From assembly GCA_021325145.1 (NCBI GenBank), contig JAJPHR010000023.1:1-64000 (forward strand): a stretch of DNA of 64,000 bases, written 5' to 3'. This document shows positions 36,001 through 43,224 of the stretch, one piece after another. Position numbers and translations under genes: made by a program. Position 1 is the first letter of the stretch. Each line of letters starts with the position of its first letter. The stretch is from Verrucomicrobiota bacterium (GTDB lineage Bacteria; Verrucomicrobiota; Verrucomicrobiia; Limisphaerales; Pedosphaeraceae). The notes below the pieces were generated by a model that was not told the DNA's origin, ran no database searches, and saw only the letters and a list, made by a program, of their open reading frames with translations.

Positions 36001-36219
36001 GAGAACTATCGCCAACTGCGCCGGATCGAAGGCATTTTGCGCCGCTGGAGTTTCGAAGGCGAGACCGTGCTGCCCGACGAGGATGCGCCGTTTTATCGGG
36101 TGGCGGTGCGTTGTGGATTCGCCACGGCGGACGAATTTGGAGCGGCCTTGGGGAAATATCGCGAGGCCATCCGGAGTATTTACAGAGATGTTATGAATGA
36201 TAAGAACCTATCTCGGTAG
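33001..36219 (+). CDS. glnE: Bifunctional glutamine synthetase adenylyltransferase/deadenylase
   Basis: 1072 residues with the two nucleotidyltransferase halves of GlnE: 'GLGKLGGQELNYSSDVDVICVY' at about 203-224 and 'GLGKLGGAEINYGSDLDIIFV' at about 770-790, each followed by helical GlnD-associated domains ('GRGGIREIEFIAQTLQL', 'GRGGLMDAEFIAQTLCL'). It adds and removes AMP on glutamine synthetase in response to nitrogen status. The protein is longer than most GlnE because two palindromic elements are read through in frame (33731-33796 and 34774-34820). The stop codon lies in the left arm of a third inverted repeat. Both catalytic motifs are intact, so activity is likely. Confidence 0.94.
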   Translation: MPRTKKHRAKSIGARDSTGASVVKSPAWAKAVKASADAERSRHYLQLLLAAPAIASDLRRASPEQARILCALFSGSQALSGWLVSHPESLGRLTPELLQHPRWEQGLRREVDRWLAPLLQARDYAVALSRLREFKQQEMLRIAVRDLARLANVREIIGELSSVADVCLAAVCRICEQQLIERHGQPYHQDAEGRWHPTAFAVLGLGKLGGQELNYSSDVDVICVYSEEGQVFQNPPAMPKSPQSERRAPALRGDKSRTLRPPSGKAASASAPSMSNHQFFKRLAEAFVGEISRMTEQGMLYRIDLRLRPEGDAGPLARSLTSYENYYAQWGQTWERMMLIKARCVAGDPALAAEFLETVQPFRYPRSLDKGVLQEIGAMKDRIEREVVKSGELDRNVKLGRGGIREIEFIAQTLQLINAGRVPFLQGSQTLPALDKLVQYELLDSGEAQALTKAYEFLRDTEHRLQMEDNLQTHTLPAGRDARERLAALMGFKNAQEFEAARAEHTRNVRRVYDHLLRAQAPEQREELPRDFAAGEAVWKQLLAEYSFRNVDQAFRRLNEFVHGPGYVHVSNRTTDLALQLLPKLFAMCPKVATSRCDVPARAPTGGTNGPPPRLSDPDRVLTRLDTFISAYGTRAMLFEMWARNPALFELLLLLFDRSEFLAETAIRSPDLVDGLVLGGRLRQRKSSAEILEDLRHGRNDPDQHVWLRRYHQVEQMRIGLRDILGMADAEQNLAELSALAEACLQYALEVVLRKNKIKRQPLVIIGLGKLGGAEINYGSDLDIIFVTDAAVKELPRLQRLAVEVMELLSARTELGMVFQTDARLRPDGEKGLLVNTLDAHENYYRHRAQLWEIQTLTRARLVAGNLELGRRFEEMAALLTDFRPENVAAGFAPEPKPAQTLRKRTTKAAAEVRKSGLSAYSPDWRGKIAHMRERIEKERTPTGKDALAIKTGRGGLMDAEFIAQTLCLAHGWQEANTLRALIRARDEGVLKQLEADSLIENYRQLRRIEGILRRWSFEGETVLPDEDAPFYRVAVRCGFATADEFGAALGKYREAIRSIYRDVMNDKNLSR
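33731..33796. repeat. Palindromic element captured inside glnE (copy type 1)
   Basis: Two adjacent hairpins: CGCAGAGCT-CC-AGCTCTGCG (33736-33755) and CTTTAC/GTAAAG (33773-33778, 33791-33796). In the protein it encodes a low-complexity loop ('SERRAPALRGDKSRTLRPP') placed just after the first GSDxD region, where the family normally goes straight to the next helix. Confidence 0.75.
34774..34820. repeat. Palindromic element captured inside glnE (copy type 2)
   Basis: Hairpin GACATCGC-GCT-GCGATGTC (34779-34797) followed by CCGCCCG/CGGGCGG (34799-34820). It is read in frame as 'VATSRCDVPARAPTGG' between the two halves of GlnE. The same two-hairpin unit occurs at 61521-61570 in a pseudopilin gene. 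Confidence 0.8.
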
Positions 36220-36279
36220 GGCGGGCAGCCCTCTGCCTGTCGTCGGCGCGCACGGAGTGGCGCGCCCTACCGAGATAGG
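36207..36279. repeat. 17-bp perfect inverted repeat spanning the glnE stop codon
   Basis: CCTATCTCGGTAGGGCG (36207-36223) and its exact inverse complement (36263-36279) flank 39 bases. The glnE TAG stop (36217-36219) is inside the left arm. No T-run follows, so this is more like a dispersed palindromic element than a plain terminator. Confidence 0.75.
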
Positions 36280-36305
36280 CTCTAATCCGGGACTATGCAG
36301 TCGGC

Positions 36306-36461
36306 AACCACGAATGAACACGAATGGACACGAATTAAACGGGCAGTGCCGGCCATGGGCCAGATTGGAATCACGCCACGATTCAGTGGAAGTTGTGCTG
36401 GCCGCCAAAGGTCTGCATTCGCCGCTCTTCTATTAGTGTTTATTCGTGTCTATTCGTGGTT
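36306..36461. repeat. MITE-like element with imperfect terminal inverted repeats
   Basis: About 30-base ends: AACCACGAATGAACACGAAT at the left, and at the right the inverse of AACCACGAATAGACACGAAT. Internal direct repeats of ACACGAAT are visible. The 156-base unit encodes no protein and lies in the glnE-moxR gap. I recall similar CACGAAT-rich repeats in verrucomicrobial and planctomycete genomes. Confidence 0.65.
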
Positions 36462-36667
36462 CAACTGCAATGTCCGGCTAAGACGGGGCGGTAGTCGGAA
36501 ACACGGTATAGAGAGCGGGAACATTAACTGTGACATTCCCCATTTCGGATTTCGCCCCTCCTCGGGCTTCGGATTTCCAGCGCCGCCCCAACACCCCATT
36601 TCCCTGCCGCAACGTTCCTACTGGCAAATCGCCGTGGTTCGGCTAAACTCCAGTAAAACGCTATTGC

Positions 36668-37651
36668 ATGAGCGAGATTTCACCGGAGCGAGTTAAGGAG
36701 GTTGGCGGACGAATTGCGCGGGATTTGAGCCGGGTCATTGTGGGCCAGGACCAAATCATCCGCCTGTTGTTGGTCAGCTTGTTTTCAAGAGGGCATTGTT
36801 TGCTGGTCGGTGTGCCCGGCTTGGCGAAGACATTGTTGGTCAAGACCTTGGCCGAGGTGCTTCATCTCAGCTTTAAGCGAATCCAATTCACCCCGGATTT
36901 GATGCCTGCCGACATCATTGGGTCGGAACTGCTGCAGGAACGGGAGCGCCGGTTGGAATTCGAATATCAAGCCGGGCCGATTTTTACAAACTTGCTGCTG
37001 GCGGACGAAATCAATCGCACGCCGCCCAAGACGCAATCGGCGCTTCTGGAAGCCATGCAGGAACGCCGCGTGACGGTCGGAGGCAAATCGCGCCCCTTGC
37101 CGGACCCGTTTCTCGTGGTGGCAACGCAAAATCCCATCGAACAGGAAGGGACCTACCCATTGCCGGAAGCGCAACTGGATCGGTTCATGTTCTCGCTTTA
37201 TTTGGATTATCCGCGCAAGGACGAGGAGATGGAGGTCGTGCGGCGCACCACCCTGATGGAGCTCCCAACGCTCGAGCCATCGGTGACGCTCGAAGAAATC
37301 CTGCAGGCGCAGCAGTTGGTTTTGGCCGCGCCGGTGTCGGATCACATTATTGATTACGCGGTGGAATTGGTGGCGGCGACCCGGCCAAATCGCGTGGGAG
37401 CGTTGCAGCCAGCGCGGGATTACATCGAGTGGGGCGCCGGGCCACGGGCCTCGCAATACCTGGTCCTGGGCGCGAAAGCCCTGGCGCTGCTAAAAGGCAA
37501 ACTAACGCCGGAGATCGAAGAAGTTCGGGAGGTGGCGTTCCCGGTGCTGCAACATCGCGTCATTACGAATTATCGCGCCACGGGCGCGGGGAAGAAATCC
37601 CGGGATATTTTGGAGAGCATCATCAAGGCGGTCAAAGAAAAGGAGTATTGA
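36668..37651 (+). CDS. MoxR-family AAA+ ATPase
   Basis: 327 residues: Walker A 'GVPGLAKT' at about 47-54, Walker B region 'LLADEINRTPPKTQSALLEAMQE' and sensor 'VVATQNPIEQEGTYPLPEAQLDRF'. MoxR proteins act as chaperone-like ATPases, usually encoded with DUF58 and vWA proteins, and help assemble or activate partner complexes. It is the first gene of the Bat-type operon here. Confidence 0.94.
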   Translation: MSEISPERVKEVGGRIARDLSRVIVGQDQIIRLLLVSLFSRGHCLLVGVPGLAKTLLVKTLAEVLHLSFKRIQFTPDLMPADIIGSELLQERERRLEFEYQAGPIFTNLLLADEINRTPPKTQSALLEAMQERRVTVGGKSRPLPDPFLVVATQNPIEQEGTYPLPEAQLDRFMFSLYLDYPRKDEEMEVVRRTTLMELPTLEPSVTLEEILQAQQLVLAAPVSDHIIDYAVELVAATRPNRVGALQPARDYIEWGAGPRASQYLVLGAKALALLKGKLTPEIEEVREVAFPVLQHRVITNYRATGAGKKSRDILESIIKAVKEKEY

Positions 37652-37734
37652 GAAAGCACCCAACACGCAGCATCAAGTCTCCATCCCGGCTTGATGGAAG
37701 ACCGGCGCTCTCACGTCCCAGATGAGCCGCTTGC

Positions 37735-38820
37735 ATGGAATCCCCACGCGAAAACTCGGGCGATCCTCCGAAGCTGGCGAAACCTGGAGTGAGTTCACCA
37801 GTTCCGCCCGTCATCCCCACGAAAAAGACTGAAAGCGGGGTTCCAGGCAGGTCGCCGCCAATTCTAAACCGTTCCGAGCCGCCTACAATCCTCGGGAAAC
37901 CGCTGATTTTTGGCGCGCAATCCCAATCGCTGTTGACCGTCGAGGAATTGGAGCGTTTCAAGAATTTGCTCGTGTTCGCGCGTTCAACGGTCGAGGGCTA
38001 TTATTCCGGCAAGCACAAATCGCCATTTCGCGGCTCATCGGCGGAGTTTGCGGATTACAAGGAGTACGTCGCTGGTGACGACGTGGGGCGGCTCGATTGG
38101 CGGGCTTATGGCCGGACGCGGCGGCTGTATGTGCGGCAATTTGAGGAGGAAACCGACATGGTCGCTTACCTGCTGGTAGATACCAGCGCTTCGATGCGCT
38201 ACGCGGGGGAGAAACGCCAGCCCAAGTTTTTCCTGGCGGCAAAAATCGCCGCGGCGCTCGCGTACCTCATGATCAAGCAAGGCGACAAGGCGTCGCTGGT
38301 GCTGTTCGCGGACAAGGTAAACCATTTCCTGCCACCGGGCGGAACGCGGCGGCATTTGCATCGCCTGGTCACGGAGTTGGAACGAGTCAGGCCGGGAGCC
38401 GGGACGGGCCTCGTCCAATCGATCAACGAATGCAACGGGATTTTCAAGAAGCGCGGCCGGATTGTGGTGCTGTCAGACTTTCTAGACGACACCCGGGAGC
38501 TGTTCGAGTCACTGGGGCAATTCGTGCATCGCAAATACGAGGTTTTGCTCATGCATGTAGTTGATCCCGATGAATTGAACCTGCCCGAGTTCACTGCGGC
38601 GCGGTTTGTGGACATGGAAACGAACGAGCAAATGCAGGTGGACCCGGAGGAAATCCGAATGTCCTATCGCGCGAACATGAAGCGCGTCATCGAAGACCTG
38701 GCGCGGGAGGCCGACGAGCGCAAGATCAGCCACACGCTGGTCGATACACGCAATCCTTACTTGCACGCCATCGAAGCGTATCTCGGCTTCCGCGGGACAA
38801 GCATGCTTTTCCAAACGTAA
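37735..38820 (+). CDS. DUF58 domain protein of the Bat operon
   Basis: 361 residues. The DUF58 core 'GSSAEFADYKEYVAGDDVGRLDWRAYGRTRRLYVRQFEEE' is followed by a vWA-like part with the metal-site motif 'LVDTSASM' and 'VVLSDFLDD'. The first 65 residues are Pro/Ser-rich and not typical of the family. The true start may be a later codon near 'LLTVEELERFKNLL'. It follows moxR by 83 bases. Its partners are MoxR and the vWA membrane proteins downstream. Confidence 0.9.
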   Translation: MESPRENSGDPPKLAKPGVSSPVPPVIPTKKTESGVPGRSPPILNRSEPPTILGKPLIFGAQSQSLLTVEELERFKNLLVFARSTVEGYYSGKHKSPFRGSSAEFADYKEYVAGDDVGRLDWRAYGRTRRLYVRQFEEETDMVAYLLVDTSASMRYAGEKRQPKFFLAAKIAAALAYLMIKQGDKASLVLFADKVNHFLPPGGTRRHLHRLVTELERVRPGAGTGLVQSINECNGIFKKRGRIVVLSDFLDDTRELFESLGQFVHRKYEVLLMHVVDPDELNLPEFTAARFVDMETNEQMQVDPEEIRMSYRANMKRVIEDLAREADERKISHTLVDTRNPYLHAIEAYLGFRGTSMLFQT

Positions 38821-38944
38821 GGTATGGAGCACGATGATTTTGAAACCCGTGAACATATTCGACATTACGAAAGTCATGCCGGCTAAAGCCGGGACTTCAT
38901 GCCTCGGAGCGCAGCGGTTCACTAAATTGCGCTAAACTGACGCC

Positions 38945-41023
38945 ATGAACTTTCTGAACGCAGCTTTGTTGTCCGCGCTGGTTCCGCTGGTGGCGTTGCC
39001 GCTGGTGATTCATCTGTTGAACCGGAAATTCCCGAAGCTGTTCGCATTTTCATCGGTTCGTCACATTCGCGAAACGATCGCGCGCCGCTCAAAGTTATTC
39101 ACGTGGCGTCATTGGATTTTGATGTTGCTCCGGACGGCATTCTTATTGTTGCTGCTGCTGGCCTTTTTGAAGCCGGCCATTCCCAAATTCGGGTCTGCAG
39201 CACAGGACAAGGGCAGCCGGCATGTGCTGCTGCTGCTGGACCATTCGCTGAGCATGGAATACAAGGGCGAAGGGATCACCTCGCGACAACGGGCGGTGGT
39301 GGAAGCGGAAAAGGTGCTCAAGACGCTCGATGCGGAAGATTACGTAAACATCGTCGTGGTGGACCAGAATCCCTCCACCTGCTTTGTCGAGTTTTCGCGC
39401 AATCATGCCGAAGCGAAACAATTCCTAGCCAATCTTCGGCCGGGTCTGACGCGAGCGGATTTCAATGCCGCCAACGCGATTGCCGCGCGCGTCATGTTGA
39501 AGAACCTGAGCCGGCCGGAAATCTATTACGTGTCTGATTTTCAGCGGAAGAATTGGGCCAACATCGATTTCACAGCGCTGCCGGCATCCGTGCGGTTGTT
39601 TTTCGTCGATGTCTCCGCCGGGAAGAAGGAAAACCACGCGATTTTGAACGCATCGATCAATCAAGCCGAAGTGCTTGCGGGCGACACCGTTTTGCTGGAA
39701 GTAAATGTCGGCAACTTTACTTCCCGGCTGTTGCAGGATCCGTTGACGGTTACGGTGGATCAGCGCGCAACGTTTGAAAAAGAGGTCTTCGTCCCGCCAT
39801 GGTCAGTGGGCAAGGTGACACTGCCAATCACGCCGGGCGCGCCCGGCGCGCATCTTTGCGAGATCAAACTCCCGCCCGACGGCTTGGAACAGGACGATCA
39901 ATTCCATCTGACGATTCCGGTTTTGGAAAAAGAAGAGGTGTTGATCATCTCGGACGATCCAAATCCCGGGAAGGACGCAGTGTATTACGTCAAGACGGCG
40001 CTCAACCCGTACGATCAACTCCAAGGCTCGTTGCTGCCGCGCAATCTCAAGGCCGGCGACGTGACCTCTGCGCAATTGGCTTCGGCCAAAAAGGTTTTCC
40101 TTACGCGTGCCGGGAGCTTGAGCGATACCGCGTGCGCGGACCTGGCCAAATTCATCTTCAACGGCGGCGGGGTCATTTATTTTCTGGACGGAAAATCTGA
40201 TGCCGACAATCTTGTGCGGTTGGAGAAAGCAATGGGTCCGGGGACGATGCCGATTCGACTGGGGGACAGGCGCGTGGCTGAGAACGTGGCTGCCGGTGTT
40301 CAGGTGATCAAGGGCGATTTCAAATCGAAATACTTGAAGTTGTTTCACGGCTCGACGCGGCAGGACCTGGCCATGCTGGAGTTCTACGATTTTTATCATG
40401 CCAGTTCGACCGGCGCGGGAAACATTCTCCTGACGTACGCCGATGAAACCCCGGCGATGGCGAGCCTGGGTTACGGCCTGGGCACGATGTTGTTGTTGAA
40501 TTTTTCGGTAAGCGAGTTTTCGAGCAATCTCGCCCGGCAGAAAATCTTTCCGGCGTGGATCCAGGAACTGGTCAAGGCGATTTCGAGTGATGAACCGCCG
40601 CCCGGGGCGTACGTGGTGGGCGACGGCATCCAAAGTGAAGTCTGGCGCAGCGATTTGCGCGAAAGCGGCCTGGTCAGCCCGTCGGGCCGGCCAGTGGATG
40701 TCAAACGCGAGCCGCTGGGAAAGCGATACGGGATTTCGTTTGTGCCGATGGAGCTTGGGTTTTACACGCTTCGTTCCAGCCGCGGACTTTATTCGTTCGG
40801 CGTGAACCCGAGTCCGGACGAATCAGACTTGCGGCAAGTGGACAAGCAATTGTTGCCGGACTCGGTGAAAGAAGGCCAGCAGGCGCACTTCGTGGCGGGG
40901 CAGGAGGATTATGAGAACCTCGTGGCGGGAAGGCCGGTGTTTCATTATTTCGTGTTTGGCGGCCTCGTCATTCTGGCCTTGGAATTGGGATTTCAAATGT
41001 GGATTAAGAGGTGGGCGGCATGA
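38945..41023 (+). CDS. BatA/vWA-type membrane protein
   Basis: 692 residues. It opens with the BatA N-terminal module 'AALLSALVPLVALPLVIHLLNRKFPKLFAFSSVRHI' and a second membrane helix, 'ILMLLRTAFLLLLLLAFLKPAI'. A vWA domain follows ('LLLLDHSLSMEYKGEG', with MIDAS-like Asp-x-Ser-x-Ser replaced by DHSLS), then a long extracytoplasmic region and a C-terminal TM ('FHYFVFGGLVILALELGFQMW'). Part of the aerotolerance-like Bat operon; the molecular role in this phylum is unknown. The next gene starts at its stop codon. Confidence 0.87.
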   Translation: MNFLNAALLSALVPLVALPLVIHLLNRKFPKLFAFSSVRHIRETIARRSKLFTWRHWILMLLRTAFLLLLLLAFLKPAIPKFGSAAQDKGSRHVLLLLDHSLSMEYKGEGITSRQRAVVEAEKVLKTLDAEDYVNIVVVDQNPSTCFVEFSRNHAEAKQFLANLRPGLTRADFNAANAIAARVMLKNLSRPEIYYVSDFQRKNWANIDFTALPASVRLFFVDVSAGKKENHAILNASINQAEVLAGDTVLLEVNVGNFTSRLLQDPLTVTVDQRATFEKEVFVPPWSVGKVTLPITPGAPGAHLCEIKLPPDGLEQDDQFHLTIPVLEKEEVLIISDDPNPGKDAVYYVKTALNPYDQLQGSLLPRNLKAGDVTSAQLASAKKVFLTRAGSLSDTACADLAKFIFNGGGVIYFLDGKSDADNLVRLEKAMGPGTMPIRLGDRRVAENVAAGVQVIKGDFKSKYLKLFHGSTRQDLAMLEFYDFYHASSTGAGNILLTYADETPAMASLGYGLGTMLLLNFSVSEFSSNLARQKIFPAWIQELVKAISSDEPPPGAYVVGDGIQSEVWRSDLRESGLVSPSGRPVDVKREPLGKRYGISFVPMELGFYTLRSSRGLYSFGVNPSPDESDLRQVDKQLLPDSVKEGQQAHFVAGQEDYENLVAGRPVFHYFVFGGLVILALELGFQMWIKRWAA

Positions 41024-43224
41024 GAACCGGTTTGGGCACAAGCCTGGTGCTGGACCCGATTTTGCCGGTTCCGGCGATCCTCCTGATTGGGCTTATTCTG
41101 ATTGGGTTGACGGTGGCGGCTTATTTCAAGGTGGGCTCGCGGCTTGGCGCGTGGAGGAACGGGATTCTGGGCGCTTCCCGCCTGGCGGGCGTGGTTCTGG
41201 TGTTGCTCGTTTTATTGCAACCTTCGCGGCTCGAACAAATTCCCCCGCCGATCAAGCAGAGGGTTACGCTTGTAGGTGTCGATACTTCGCGCAGCATGGA
41301 ACAAAACGACGCCGACAAAACCTCGCGCCTGGATGCGGCCAAAAATTTGTTGCAGGACGCCGCACTGGTTCCCCGGGACGGCGTGGTGAAGGATCCGGCG
41401 ACGCGGCTGTTCGAGTTCAGCACTGAGGCTGAGTCAGTCACGCGGCCATTGACGGAATTGACGGCCAAAGGCCCGACCACCCGGTTCCATCACTCGATCA
41501 CCACGATGTTAAACTCAGTTGGCTCCGGCGAAGGCAAGGCGTTGATTCTATTGACCGATGGCCATGACTTCGAGCTGGTGAATCCGTCGAAAACCGGGCT
41601 GATGGCGCGTTCGCGGCAGGTGCCGATTTATGCGGTGGCGCTCGGCAAGCAAGGCAAGGTGCGCGACGTGTCAGTGCACATCACGAGTTACCAGCCGTAT
41701 TGCTATGTCAAACAAAAGGCGCGTCTGTCCGCCATGTTGCGCCTGGTCGGCTGCGAGTACGAAGAAATCCAGTTGGAACTCGTCCGCCAAAATGAAGTGA
41801 TCCAGACCCAAAAGCTCAACGCCGAGGAGAATACCCAGATGCCCGTGCAATTCGAGGTGTCGGAAAAAGACGTCGGCCAGTACGAATACGAAATCCGCGC
41901 GGTTCCGCTGGAAGGGGAGGTGGACAAGGATAATAACAGCGCGATTACTTATCTCAATGTCATCGATCAGCAAATCCAGGTGCTCCTGTTGGAGGGTTCA
42001 CCCTATTGGGACACGACTTTTCTCCAGCGCTCGCTGATGCGGAATGACAAGATTGACCTGGATTCCATTGTTCAGTATGCGCCGCACAAAGTGCGGCTCA
42101 TCCGCAAGAAGCCGGGCGGGGAGGAGTTGAAAGTGCCGACGACTGCCGCTGGGTTCAACCATTATGACGTGATTATCCTGGGGCGGTTCGTGGACAAGCT
42201 GATGGACCGGGCCCAACTCGGCATGTTGGAGGATTATGTGAGAAACCAAGGCGGAACGGTGATCTTCAGCCGGGGTCCCGCGTTCGAAGGGGAACTGGCC
42301 AAAAATGATCTCGAGCCCGTGGTATGGGGCGACGCGCTCAACGAGAAAGTGCGACTGCAAGTCGGGCGTGAAGGCCAATCCGCGCCGCCGTTCCGAATTT
42401 TGGCCGAACAAAAGGGCGGCGTGGAGGCCGCGCCGGAATTGATTGCGGGCCGAAATGCGATTGAGAAAAAACCGCTGACCGCAACCCTGGCTTCGGCCCA
42501 GGGCGGGAACGGCGAAGGCCCGTCGCCGGGCATCGTGCAGCGGCGTTTCGGGCAGGGCCAGGTGGTGAGCGTGGGTGTGGATGGGCTTTGGCGCTGGGCG
42601 TTCAACGCGAAGATCGAGGGATTGAACAATTTGTTCGATCGTTTTTGGGACCAGATGGTGTTGTGGCTGATGGCGGGCCGGGACTTCCTGCCGAACCAGC
42701 AATTCTCGCTGCGCACCAGTTCGGCCAACATTTTGCTGGGAGAGAAGGCGTACTTCCGGGTGGTCCTGCGTAATCCCGACAACAAGGTCAAGGAAATCCC
42801 CATGGTGTTTTACCAAGGCGACCACGAGGTGGCGCGCACGACCTTGAACGCGGTTCCGGGGCAGGATGCGTATCGCTTGATGGGCGAGTTTTTGCCCGAA
42901 AAAACCGGCCGGTATCGCGCGGTCGCCCGGTTTCCGGACGGCACGTCGCAAGAGACGCGGTTTATCGTGTACCAGGACAACCTGGAAGAAACCGAGGTGG
43001 CGACGGATGCGGGCTATTTGCGGCGCTTATGCGAGAGCAGCGGCGGGCGATTGCTCGCGCCCGGCGAACTGGCCAAGCTGAACAACGAATTGCGCGAAGA
43101 AAAGCTGGAAGTCGCGCCGAAAACGCGCCTGCAGACGATTTGGGATAGAACTTGGTTTTTCTACTTGATTGGGCTACTGTTTGGCGTCGATTGGTATTTG
43201 AGACGCAGGTGGGGGTTATGCTGA
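41020..43224 (+). CDS. vWA-type membrane protein with glutamine amidotransferase-like region
   Basis: About 734 residues from the ATG at 41020, which overlaps the preceding stop (ATGA) and has a GAGGTGGG-type site upstream. Two N-terminal membrane helices are followed by a vWA segment ('TLVGVDTSRSMEQND' and 'ALILLTDGHDFELV'). The middle ('DVIILGRFVDKLMDRAQLGMLEDYVRNQGGTVIFSRGP') resembles the class I amidotransferase-like fold seen in related membrane proteins. A C-terminal TM ends the protein. Second vWA protein of the operon, probably facing the periplasm together with the first. Confidence 0.82.
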   Translation: MRTGLGTSLVLDPILPVPAILLIGLILIGLTVAAYFKVGSRLGAWRNGILGASRLAGVVLVLLVLLQPSRLEQIPPPIKQRVTLVGVDTSRSMEQNDADKTSRLDAAKNLLQDAALVPRDGVVKDPATRLFEFSTEAESVTRPLTELTAKGPTTRFHHSITTMLNSVGSGEGKALILLTDGHDFELVNPSKTGLMARSRQVPIYAVALGKQGKVRDVSVHITSYQPYCYVKQKARLSAMLRLVGCEYEEIQLELVRQNEVIQTQKLNAEENTQMPVQFEVSEKDVGQYEYEIRAVPLEGEVDKDNNSAITYLNVIDQQIQVLLLEGSPYWDTTFLQRSLMRNDKIDLDSIVQYAPHKVRLIRKKPGGEELKVPTTAAGFNHYDVIILGRFVDKLMDRAQLGMLEDYVRNQGGTVIFSRGPAFEGELAKNDLEPVVWGDALNEKVRLQVGREGQSAPPFRILAEQKGGVEAAPELIAGRNAIEKKPLTATLASAQGGNGEGPSPGIVQRRFGQGQVVSVGVDGLWRWAFNAKIEGLNNLFDRFWDQMVLWLMAGRDFLPNQQFSLRTSSANILLGEKAYFRVVLRNPDNKVKEIPMVFYQGDHEVARTTLNAVPGQDAYRLMGEFLPEKTGRYRAVARFPDGTSQETRFIVYQDNLEETEVATDAGYLRRLCESSGGRLLAPGELAKLNNELREEKLEVAPKTRLQTIWDRTWFFYLIGLLFGVDWYLRRRWGLC

